Assembly: GCA_036940085.1 (NCBI GenBank)
Contig: JALLBK010000228.1
Span: forward strand, 1-20,978
DNA: 20,978 nt
From: Discostella pseudostelligera
Lineage: Eukaryota > Bacillariophyta > Thalassiosirophyceae > Thalassiosirales > Thalassiosiraceae
Direction: 5' to 3'
Shown here: positions 9,943 to 18,789 of the stretch, in pieces
How positions within the stretch are numbered: position 1 is the first letter of the stretch
Layout: each line of letters begins with the position of its first letter
The notes under the pieces: model-generated
The model's database searches: none
Told to the model about the DNA's origin: nothing
What the model saw: only the letters and a program-made list of their open reading frames with translations
Position numbers and translations under genes: made by a program

Positions 9943-11475
9943 ATGACAACCAAGATCCATTCGCCGTACAAGGAAGAGAAGCCAGTTGCGGCGCAATCCT
10001 TCTCTTTATTATTATCGTCGTCGGCGAAACTCATCCTCATGATCTCTCTAGCATTGCTGGGCTGTCTAAATTTTAGGGCAAATTCCGGTGTCATTTCACG
10101 ACGGAAGTCATCATTGCAGATTGCAGATAAAAAGAGGAGTGCGACATTGAATGTCCCCTTGGCTCGAGTTGCAGCTGTTGACGAAAACAATGATGATAAA
10201 GTGAATGAGTCGAATGAGTCGCCGGCTTCATCTTATGATATATTAGACGAGGAAATGCGTAGGTTACTTAAAGAACGGAATCATGTGGGGGCAAAGCGCG
10301 GGAAAGTGGCTTGGCTCATGAGGTGCGTGTATCTTTTTTTCATAGATGTTTGGGCCTATGAATGCAATTTCATATCTTACGTGTACTTCTACTTGTTTTT
10401 GGTATCAAACGCACCCATCTATATTAGCTTTCCCAACAGTGGCACATCCTTCACCTCCCTTCTTGTACGAGTCGCCTCCAATTCCACCGCTGCAACCAAC
10501 TATGGGATGGAAACTCGCGTCGGTGCCGATGGGATGAGTGTACCCATTTATAACTGGAGTGTCGAGGGACCATACTGGATGCATCCTCCCGAAGAGGAGG
10601 AGGATGATAATGGTGGGAGTACTAGTAGCAGGTCAAATGAATTGCCACCCCCATCTGCATCGATATTGACAAAGACACATTGTGGTGGTCGATGCACTTC
10701 TTGTCCTCCTGACAAATATTTGGAAACAATACCATCGTTTTTGCAAATGTGTTTGAGTGGATCAAGGAAGGTGCCATCCAATAAACAACGTCCACCCGAT
10801 AAGTCCTCAAAATCGTCTTCGACAATCCAGTACAAAAAGCACTATGTCACCTACCATCCTGCGGTAGTAGAACGAGCTATCCATATTATACGCAATCCAT
10901 TTGATAATCTCGTATCACGATTCCATCATGAACAGAAGGAATATAAAAAGAAGAATCGAACATCCTGGACGAATCGGTATTCCAATGATGTATCTGGATT
11001 CAAGAAATGGTGCGTGGATGTTGATTCTATGGCGGAAAAAGAGTTTGATAATGTGGAGTGGAAGACATATGGCTACAATCCAACGAGCATATTGCATGAT
11101 TATCGTGGTGTTTCCTGTCATGCCGAATTTTTCCGGTATGCTCAATGGCATATCCTGGCAAACACTGTTGTGGAATTGTTGGATATACCCGTGTTATATG
11201 TGCATTATGAAGAGTATGCCAAGGATATCAAAGGTCTGACAGATCGAATACTCAATTTCCTCAATCTTGATCGGGAAGAGGATGAATTACCCACTTTTCT
11301 TTCGAATAAGGATTACTCGGACTATTTTACACGTGAGGAACGAGCGAGTGCCAGTGAGTTCATGAGACGATTGGTGGATGCAAAGCGGAGTCATGTGGCA
11401 AGAGAGTTGTTGGAAAGGTATTGGGTGGAATATGACTTCAAAAAGCTGGCGGCGGAGACGGGTAGTATTGAATAG
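9943..11475 (+). CDS. Type II membrane sulfotransferase, two exons
   Basis: This enzyme is predicted to move sulfate from PAPS to a carbohydrate or other acceptor in the Golgi. I infer an intron at 10323-10427 (GTGCGT to ATTAG, 105 bp), because removing it joins VAWLM to SFPNSGTSFTSLL. That makes a canonical 5'-phosphosulfate loop (about residues 127-135) and a 475-residue protein; left in, the product would be 510 residues. Near the N-terminus is one membrane anchor (LILMISLALLGCL, about residues 30-42), typical of Golgi type II enzymes. The 3'-phosphate motif is AIHIIRNPFDNLVSRFHH (about 277-294 after splicing). A variable Ser/Glu-rich region and a CGGRCTSCP cysteine cluster lie between the two motifs. 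The C-terminal half has HAEFFRYAQWH and LYVHYEEYAKD. The acceptor is unknown. The start ATG at 9943 is the first in frame. It converges with CAP2 across 172 bp. Confidence 0.87.
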   Translation: MTTKIHSPYKEEKPVAAQSFSLLLSSSAKLILMISLALLGCLNFRANSGVISRRKSSLQIADKKRSATLNVPLARVAAVDENNDDKVNESNESPASSYDILDEEMRRLLKERNHVGAKRGKVAWLMRCVYLFFIDVWAYECNFISYVYFYLFLVSNAPIYISFPNSGTSFTSLLVRVASNSTAATNYGMETRVGADGMSVPIYNWSVEGPYWMHPPEEEEDDNGGSTSSRSNELPPPSASILTKTHCGGRCTSCPPDKYLETIPSFLQMCLSGSRKVPSNKQRPPDKSSKSSSTIQYKKHYVTYHPAVVERAIHIIRNPFDNLVSRFHHEQKEYKKKNRTSWTNRYSNDVSGFKKWCVDVDSMAEKEFDNVEWKTYGYNPTSILHDYRGVSCHAEFFRYAQWHILANTVVELLDIPVLYVHYEEYAKDIKGLTDRILNFLNLDREEDELPTFLSNKDYSDYFTREERASASEFMRRLVDAKRSHVARELLERYWVEYDFKKLAAETGSIE

Positions 11476-11647
11476 ATATGCCACTGCTACATGATGTATC
11501 GGAGAAGTGAATTACCGTAGCTTTTGCGAACGACAAAAGATTTGGTTGCGCATCGATATAATTCATAAGAAGGATACTCTCTATTGACATTTTAGAACAT
11601 GAATCATGAATCACTATGATTATCGTGCACTGCCAGGCTATCTTGCA

Positions 11648-13672
11648 TCAGTAACAACCTTCCGGTGGGCAGCTAGGCTCACATGGACTTGAATCTGAAT
11701 AGGACGGTGGAGAGTGAGAATGAGATATCATCGAATGGAAACTCATGGCAGCGATGACATTTCCATTGACTCACCTTTTAACATTGGGGTCAACCAATTT
11801 TCACCTTCGGTGGCATTAAATCTCCTGCATTCAGAAGAGAAGGTTAGAGCACTTATCCAAAGCGACAATGAGGATAATGTAATGAAACAACACTCACGTC
11901 ATGTCACAGTTCCCAGCCCTGGCATATCGACACACTTGTACTCTGCATTTGCCACCAGGGTAATTTTTCTCACTCTCACCACACCCCAAGTACTTACTTG
12001 ACCTCCACAACCTGTCGAGATGTGAAAGATGGTTGCCCAAGTCAGTATTTATGTGTTATTTGCAACAATGGGTGCGCAACAAGACATTTTGCATTACTTA
12101 CGCTTGTGTCAAGTGAGCGTTCTTTGGATAGTCCCATCCAGCCTCACGTTCAACCCATCTCTGGACAATGTCTGAGTTGCAGATTCAAATGATTGATTAG
12201 AACATTGTATAAGAAAACAATTCCTAAATCGTATCACTCGGATGCTACTCACTTTCAGGAGGATACAACTGTCCCCAACTCGCAGTACCATTCTCATATT
12301 CCAATCCAAGATTCTTCGCGAGGTTCTCACCCTCGGCTACACCAGGCTCATGCTCGACACCCGGCACCTCGCAATCATCTAATAGCTTCAAGGCCCATCG
12401 CAAGGAGTCATCGGCCAATCGAGGAGACCACAGCAGCGGCACATACGATGTGTTGTACTTTTCATGCCATTCCCGTCGCCTTATATTATGCGCCACTAAA
12501 TATTCCATATGTCGTGTCGTCATGCTTGGCGTAGGATCGAACCCCACGTTGATGGCATTGGTATTATTGTATCCATAATGTGTTACGTGAACAATTTCCC
12601 TCCCATCCAAGTATAGTTTGTAATACCCACAGATACCACGATCATAATCGCACACTCCATCTCCATAGGCATCGTAGATGGTAAATCCATATTTTGCCGG
12701 TGAGGCGAGACATGTCTCGATCATGTCATACGAATAAGTATCGTACGACCCCCCCTTCTTGAGAATTTTCTTTCGTACCACTCCCGTCGACACTGGCGTC
12801 AAACTGTATAGTTCCCAGGTGACATCTTCACCATGCTTGTCCGTCTGGATCTCAATAGAGAACAATGTTTCATTGGCAGGACAATCAGTAGGGTTGGTAA
12901 AAGGAATTCCATCTTCAAAGTTCGTAGTTTCAATAGGAGGTGTCATTTCATACACTTCCTCCCAAACATCCTCAGTTAGCAATGTATCTGGATCTACCGT
13001 AAATGAAATAAAATCATCGCCGCCCAATGCTTCGTCATCGTCGTCGTCATGGGACGCTGCAACAATTTCCGTCTGCTCGACTTGCTTCGCTATGGTGATG
13101 AATAGTGTGGCATAATCACAATTCTCTGCATCATTGACATTGCTTTTCTCGAGACAAACTTTGTATCCACATTTATCGGGTCCGGAATAGGCAGTGGCGT
13201 CGGGTGTGTAGAGAAGCATGCTTTGTTGGGTGTCTTTGTTCGATTCGATGATGGAACAAGTTCCATGCTCACCATCGGCCACAATCTCACTAAGAAATAA
13301 AGGAGTAAATAACATTGACGTTGTCGCAGAGATGTTGTTGTCGTTATCGTCATCTTCTTTTTCCGCATCGGCAATGTAATCGTTCAGCAGCACATCCACA
13401 GCGATTGGTTGTCCAGTGTACGTCGTGGCCTCGTCAGATGTGGCGTGTACAGCTCCAATTGCACCACTACTGCTGCTATCACTTCTACTACTACTGCTTT
13501 CACTTGGTGAAAACTCAGAAACCAGTGGAAACCAACCATCGGTATCGGATGGCAGCCATCTCGACCTCAATGATGACGCGGCGGCTGATTGGAAGATTGT
13601 CGTACAACATGATGCTGTGAGCAAGAGGAGCACCGATGGTGATACTGCGCCATGACAAAAGAGCAACTTCAT
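11648..13672 (-). CDS. Secreted CAP/SCP-domain protein with Ig-like N-terminal module (CAP2), five exons
   Basis: Exons in coding order are 13672-12253, 12171-12102, 12011-11898, 11824-11775 and 11694-11648, giving 566 residues. Introns are 81, 90, 73 and 80 bp, starting GTGAGT, GTAAGT, GTGAGT and GTGAGT. The ATG at 13672 gives a signal peptide (MKLLFCHGAVSPSVLLLLTA). Residues about 74-195 resemble a cadherin/Big_9-like domain: ATTYTGQPIAVDVLLNDYI near the start, then YTPDATAYSGPDKCGYKVC. Residues about 264-375 match the beta-rich domain of CAP1 (IEIQTDKHGEDVTWELYS, DAYGDGVC). The CAP domain (about 380-566) has EHEPGVAEGENLAKN, NAHLTQALW, GCGE and CRYARAGNC, ending CPPEGCY like CAP1. The last two thirds are clearly paralogous to CAP1 and the N-terminal modules are not. 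An acidic stretch (HDDDDDEALGGDD) links the Ig-like and beta domains. Confidence 0.9.
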
Positions 13673-14454
13673 GATTGATCCGGACACTGCAGCAGAGGTT
13701 GGGTACTATCGAATACTACTATATCTACTTATGAGGTGATTCATTGGGGTTGTGATGAGCTACGAGAGCGGCAATTTCATGGTGAAAATCATGAGTTGGG
13801 GTCGTCGGAGATGGTGTCTGTCGGCATGAAAGTCGGTTGGCGCGCGGAAGACTCTCGCCATACTTCACTTTTCTTCTTGTCGGGAAAATGACGTCACATT
13901 CATGTGAATATACTAATTCCAATGTCGAGCAAATCTTTCGTCTGTCTGACGTCAGGATATGGGACAATCGTCTGTCCGTCTAGCGTCAGGGGAAGCGCTC
14001 CCGCCCGTTCCGCGTTCAGAGACGACAATGGTGATGATGGGTAATAGATGCTCGATGCGATGGAAGTGTTTGAGCGGTTATCCGATGCAAAAGAAGTATC
14101 CTACCTCAACAATAAATGTCACCATGATGGCATCGTCATGGTGATTGCACGTGTAATTTGTGATATTGTTTCATATTATTGATATCAGGGCTTTGGCTTT
14201 GATGCACCCTAACCAACTCTTCTCGACAAAGCAAGTGCCCAACCATGATGCAGTACCATTCATTATTCTCAGCATTGCCCCTCAGCCCATATTTTCCTGT
14301 CCTCTTCAACGTACATAATTAAAGCCCAAATTAGATAGCGAATGGCTGCAACCATGACACCACCACACCATTCCGTCACAAATATCTCCCCAGCCTCCAT
14401 ACACACCCAAGCAATCAACACAATCGATGGAGAATCATACATTAAGACTCGTCC
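13673..14454. other. Intergenic region: CAP2 promoter and SET-gene 3' end
   Basis: The two genes are in tandem on the minus strand, so this 782-bp stretch holds the CAP2 promoter near 13673-14000 and the 3' untranslated region of the SET gene on its right side. Two full TGACGTCA palindromes are listed separately. I see no credible gene. Confidence 0.5.
13889..13990. promoter_or_regulatory. Two TGACGTCA (CRE-type) palindromes and a near-duplicate block
   Basis: TGACGTCA stands at 13889-13896 and 13947-13954, about 217 and 275 bp upstream of the CAP2 start codon. The second lies in CGTCTGTCTGACGTCAGG (13939-13956), which is partly repeated 30 bp on as CGTCTGTCCGTCTAGCGTCAGG-like sequence at 13969-13990. 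TGACGT/ACGTCA are the CO2/cAMP-responsive elements described for Phaeodactylum carbonic anhydrase promoters and are bZIP targets. Regulation of CAP2 by such a factor is inference. Confidence 0.5.
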
Positions 14455-15924
14455 TCAAACTCCAGCCGCACTCAAATTTGCTTGTACCCTCAAGAACGTC
14501 TGCTTCACAAACTCATTATGACGCAAAATTAATGGCAATCGAGGATGCTCGTCCAAATTCTTTCCATAACTCTTCTGCTCGAGCGAATCCAACAATTCCA
14601 AGAACTTATCCACATGCTTCTTAATCTCCGACAGGGTTTCATATCGGAACTGATCATGTATCATAGCCTTGGTATTCTCATCGCCACTCATGTGTGCCTG
14701 ATAGAATGCCTGCTTGTATCCATCCGTTTCCGGCGAACTCTTGAGACCTGCCAACACCTTGGCATACAAAACCACATCCATAACCTCGGGACTAATATCT
14801 CCGGTATCATGATAAAACAACATCTTCGAAAAGTCCATCCCCATATCGACATTTTCGGGTGTTTTGGGTATATCCATAATCTTACAGAACGTGGCTGGAC
14901 TCGTCTCATCCAAGAAACCATATCGAGCAAACAAGAAGGATGGATTGGTCGGACAGCCATAACTAATCCGCAATGGCGAATTGGCACGAACATCCACGGT
15001 AGTGTACGCCATAGCATTCCCCCCCTCATCAAAGTACATTTCAATTTCCGTCTCGGTACCATGATTGAACATATCGGCCAGGGGTGTAATGGTAACATCA
15101 GTCCCCTGTCCTTCCTTATCGGCATAGGCGCGAGTGTATACCGAATTGAATGCCCATTTAAGTACATCCTCATTCCGTTTGACATAATCCGAAACCAAGT
15201 CGACCTTCGCCAGTACTTGCTTAAAGTTATCAAACTTCACACGCTCCAATCGACTTAACGAAAAGACGAGGGGTGGCAAACACTCATAACAGAATTCGGT
15301 CATGGAGACACTATTGAAGTACAATCGGGGCAATGCATCCAAATATGGTCGATAGGCGGAATTCTCCCCGGCCTCGTACTCGACAAGTAAAAACACAAAG
15401 AGGTAAAAGTCCGATATGGAATTTTGTCCTCCAATTCGTGTTAATTGATCAACCGCCTGACTTATGGTGTTGCTCATGGAGGATAATCGCATGGCAATAT
15501 TGGAACTGGACAAACAGACATCGGCGGGGACGTACATGATGGTAGTACCCGCGGGTATGTCTGCGGTGGTAATGTATTGGAAATCCATCCCATCTTCGGT
15601 GTATAGTTCGAGACAATCTAATTTTTGTATTCCATTGTTGGTGGCCCATTCTTCGAGGAGGGGCATGTTTCTGGGGGCATATTCGTTTATGTCAATGGGT
15701 GTGGAGCGTAGAAGTGATGAAGTGGTTGCGACATTGGCAATGTTGCTGATGGTCGCGATGGGAGTAGGATGACGTTTGTGAATGTATGTATTGCTTTTGC
15801 TGGTAGCGACGAGCTTGTTGGTTGGCAATACCGGTGGAGCAAATGCGGCCGCACGAAAGGCGAGAAGAACAAGTACGGCGGCGGCGGCGGAGGAGGCCGA
15901 GGCTACTGCGTGGCCGAGTCGCAT
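14455..15924 (-). CDS. SET-domain lysine methyltransferase, Rubisco-LSMT-like, predicted plastid
   Basis: The family uses S-adenosylmethionine to methylate lysines on plastid proteins such as Rubisco or aldolase. The ATG at 15924 gives a 489-residue protein with an N-terminal signal peptide (VASASSAAAAVLVLLAFRA) directly followed by AAFAPP with Phe28, the diatom plastid cleavage motif. The frame is also open for 17 codons upstream, but without an ATG. The split SET domain spans about residues 75-320. Its catalytic signature is PLADMFNHG (about 280-288, the family NH motif) and LRISYGCPTNPS (about 314-325), followed by FARYGF. The insert between the SET halves contains SISDFYLFVFLLVEYEAG and YRPYLDALPR. 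The remaining roughly 150 residues fit the helical Rubisco-LSMT substrate-binding domain. No intron is needed. The true substrate is not readable from sequence, and a cytosolic actin-type methyltransferase is unlikely given the presequence. Confidence 0.88.
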   Translation of the reverse strand: MRLGHAVASASSAAAAVLVLLAFRAAAFAPPVLPTNKLVATSKSNTYIHKRHPTPIATISNIANVATTSSLLRSTPIDINEYAPRNMPLLEEWATNNGIQKLDCLELYTEDGMDFQYITTADIPAGTTIMYVPADVCLSSSNIAMRLSSMSNTISQAVDQLTRIGGQNSISDFYLFVFLLVEYEAGENSAYRPYLDALPRLYFNSVSMTEFCYECLPPLVFSLSRLERVKFDNFKQVLAKVDLVSDYVKRNEDVLKWAFNSVYTRAYADKEGQGTDVTITPLADMFNHGTETEIEMYFDEGGNAMAYTTVDVRANSPLRISYGCPTNPSFLFARYGFLDETSPATFCKIMDIPKTPENVDMGMDFSKMLFYHDTGDISPEVMDVVLYAKVLAGLKSSPETDGYKQAFYQAHMSGDENTKAMIHDQFRYETLSEIKKHVDKFLELLDSLEQKSYGKNLDEHPRLPLILRHNEFVKQTFLRVQANLSAAGV

Positions 15925-16385
15925 GGTCAATGGAAGCAATAGCTCGTATGAAGCCCCGCCCTTTCTATTGAGCAATGGAATTAATTGGATGTCGAGACGA
16001 TGATGAAGTGGAAGCCGATGATGATAGCCGACGAATGCATGAAATAATGATGGAATGATGTCACCGTCCTATCATAAGTCACCGTCACGCGTCACGCACA
16101 CGAAGACGTCAGTGTTGACGTTCCCGCCAAATCGAAGATCAAAGATCTTCAAGATCGCTTCCCGCCCAAAAGTTCAAAGTTCCCGCCACCGAAATTTCCA
16201 CTCCAGCTCATTCTCATTCTCATATTTCATTTGGGGCCGCCGCCGGCTGCCGCTGCCGTTAGGAACGACAAGAGAATGAATAAGATACAATAAATAGATG
16301 GTTCGGACAAGGCGTTATGGTGCTATAATTAATCTCTGGAGCGGAGAGGGGCGTTTCCATCAAAATCATCGACGCATATTTTTGA
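15925..16385. promoter_or_regulatory. Divergent promoter region with TTCCCGCC and TGACGT motifs
   Basis: The 461 bp between the SET gene (-) and the membrane-protein gene (+) carry a dense motif group. TTCCCGCC stands at 16121-16128, 16159-16166 and 16180-16187. Half-CRE sites ACGTCA (16106-16111) and TTGACGT (16115-16121) stand just before the first one. There is a tandem GTCACGC pair at 16084-16097 and a small inverted repeat GAAGATC/GATCTTC at 16134-16150. TTCCCGCC matches the E2F/DP consensus, so cell-cycle-linked expression of one or both genes is a plausible inference. Confidence 0.5.
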
Positions 16386-18033
16386 ATGTCTGACCGAGCG
16401 GCGCGGCAACGACGACGGCCTCCAGCAGTACCGCCAGCAGCACCAGTAGCATCTGCATCTGACGGGCGTCCACCAACAACGACTACTGCTGGACGACGAT
16501 CACAGCAGCAACGGGCAGTAGGACGGGGGGGAAGTCGAGGACGACGAAATCAACCAAAGTCAATGTCAACGGTGACGTCGACTCGAATGCCATCACCCAC
16601 TCCGCGCGAAATGATGGCATCGCTCACTACAGCTCTACTTGACAAAGCTACTGAGAATCATCATCATTTGGAATTGCAATCATCATCGCAGCATGATGTG
16701 GAGAAGAACTTGTCACATTCGCAACAACTTCCGTCGTCGTCGTCGTCGTCGTCGTCATCTTCTTCGTCATCAGCATTATTGTCGTTAATATCGTGGAACA
16801 ATTGGAAGCGGCGGATGCATCAATTCATAGCCTACCTTGGCACCACACTTCCATTTTCGACTTTAGCAGCAGCAACAACAACAACAAATCCATCGTCATT
16901 TTCATCCTGCAAGAAGATCTCCTCCAAACGTCTCCTCGCCTTCCTATCTCACTTCTGTTTCATACTAGCCTCATCACTCTACGTTCAATTATCATTCGTC
17001 AATCGCAGTTGGTTATTTGTGGCACGAGATCAATATCGTGTCCCAAGTGAGGTAATGGATGCGGATGATGATATCTCATGGCATAATTGGGAGAAATTTA
17101 CCACTATTGACTCGGACAATAATAACAACAAAAGCGACAAACTTCGCAAACTCAACGACAACAATAGCGACATCAACGATATTGACATTATCAACATAAT
17201 CAACAACAACACCAATACCGTGGACGATGATATAGGCTACGATCCCATCCTCGAACACATTCGAAGCAAATACGCTCTCCAATCTACATCCTTACAAATC
17301 TACGCCTCTTTACTCTTTGTCATGGTGGGTTTATTCGATTGGATGAGATACCGGGATACCATGAACATATTCATGATATTTGCCGGTGGTGCCGGTATGG
17401 CCAGTGGTATGGCATCGAGTAGTTCTATGGAAAGTGTATGGAATTGTGTGAGTGTGCATATATATTTGTTGGAGGCGTATAATTTGTCAAATAGAGAACG
17501 ATCGCGGACGAAGAAGGATCATCCTCATGATTCTAGCTGTGCTGGTGGTGGCGGCGATGAGGGGAATGGTGGCGGTGGGAACAATGTCGTCGTCATCGGG
17601 AATGATCACCGAAAGGATGATGAAGGTGATGAAAAGCATTTGTTCTTGAAGGTGGGGAATACGTGTTTCTTGGTAGGGTGTATTCTCGATGTAAGTTCTT
17701 GCCACTGTTCCTGATGTTACTGTGCTTCGAGTCACTCTCAAGGAATGTGGGCTGAATGCTGAGCGATGAGCGATACCAATTCTTCTGACGATGCACTTCT
17801 CTCTCTCTCTCTTTGTTTGTTCCTCGGAGGTTCTTGGATCGTACGTCGACTTGGCCGGTGCGCAAGGTTTATGGGTCATCTATGCCGATATGACATCGAA
17901 TTTCCTGTGGTTGGAATGTGCATTAATTGAGTTGGGGTCGGAAATTTATCATCTCCATCATCACGCGACAAGTAGTGCAAGGAAGTGGAGAGGCAATATC
18001 AATGATGATTACACAATAATTCACGATCATTGA
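16386..18033 (+). CDS. Multi-pass membrane protein of unknown function, two exons
   Basis: Exons are 16386-17690 and 17830-18033, giving 502 residues. The 139-bp intron starts GTAAGT, has a CT-rich tract and ends GGAG, and joins CILD to VLGSYVDLAG so that one hydrophobic segment is completed. I do not recognise the family. The first 180 residues are Arg/Pro/Gln- and Ser-rich, with a run of 13 Ser from a TCG/TCA microsatellite (about 16735-16776). Five hydrophobic segments are visible at about 182-205, 303-320, 329-345, 425-447 and 448-470. Between the first and second lies an Asn/Asp-rich loop. Between the third and fourth is a Gly/His/Asp-rich hydrophilic loop. MIFAGGAGMASGMASSSSME is a small-residue-rich segment. 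The pattern suggests a tetraspan-like or five-helix membrane protein. Function and membrane are unknown. Confidence 0.8.
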
Positions 18034-18789
18034 TTCTAATTTACTTTGGGTTTACTGATGGTAGGGACGGAAGATGACGCGAGAAGGAATGAATTAGATT
18101 TATGGCCGGCGACTCTAAACAACAACAATTTCGATGGATTGTGTCAAGAGTCGGAATCAGCAGTTGCCCGTGGATCATTGCACATAAGCCATTGCACTCT
18201 AGCGATATCACGATGTAAAGATAAGATTTGATTGCCGTTTCGACTTCATCACACCGACAAGACATTGGGTGACATACTCGATAAAGAGCTTGACATTAAG
18301 TTTCGAATATGATTTCAATTCCTCATCCTCAACCCCGCCCTGCCAGAGCAACTCGTCTCCTCGCCAACTAATCAAACTCTTGTATCTGATCTATATCGTT
18401 TCAATAAATCATTATCCTCTTGAGTTGGTTGTTGTATCATCCAAACCGCATCGCCATAGCTGTTCACGTCAAAGTCTTGCATTTTTTCAGCAGTATTAGG
18501 CTCATGAGCACCAAGCATTTCAACTAATACCAAACAATTTTCATGCAATGAATGGCTTCCAATGCTACCCACTTATTCACAAGAGGTAGCTGAGGAATAT
18601 TAGTGGATAATCATCATTGTTGACCATCGGCAATGCACCCGAAATGCATCAAAACATAGTGAAATTAGTTTTGAGCTCATAACCTGATGATACCCCGACC
18701 CCTTTCCCCGTCATTAACTAATGCGGTATGGAGATTGAAGGAAATGATCCATTCAATCTCCATACCAAGAATATCCCCTATCCATGCAT
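18034..18789. other. Convergent intergenic region with one doubtful minus-strand frame
   Basis: The 756 bp lie between the stop of the membrane-protein gene and the stop of the minus-strand gene at 18790. A minus-strand frame at 18372-18572 has a fairly protein-like sequence (LVLVEMLGAHEPNTAEKMQD, then DFDVNSYGDAVW) but no ATG. It could be a last exon or a gene remnant, but I found no strong 5' splice site that would connect it to the gene upstream. I see nothing else except the hairpin at 18725-18766. Confidence 0.4.
18725..18766. repeat. Perfect 15-bp inverted repeat (hairpin)
   Basis: The arms GGTATGGAGATTGAA (18725-18739) and TTCAATCTCCATACC (18752-18766) are exact reverse complements around a 12-nt loop. 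The hairpin begins 23 bp past the stop codon of the minus-strand gene at 18790, so it would lie in its 3' untranslated region. A role in transcript end formation or stability is possible but not shown. Confidence 0.8.

Noticed and set aside
10428..10429. Two membrane helices in the sulfotransferase
   Set aside because: The second apparent helix is the translation of the inferred in-frame intron at 10323-10427, so only the N-terminal anchor is kept.
11714..12001. Plus-strand frames at 11714-12192
   Set aside because: They run antisense across CAP2 exons and introns that are supported by splice sites and the paralogue.
14545..15258. Plus-strand open frame of 237 codons
   Set aside because: It lies wholly antisense inside the SET-domain gene, whose protein is clearly recognisable. 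The antisense frame has no family features.
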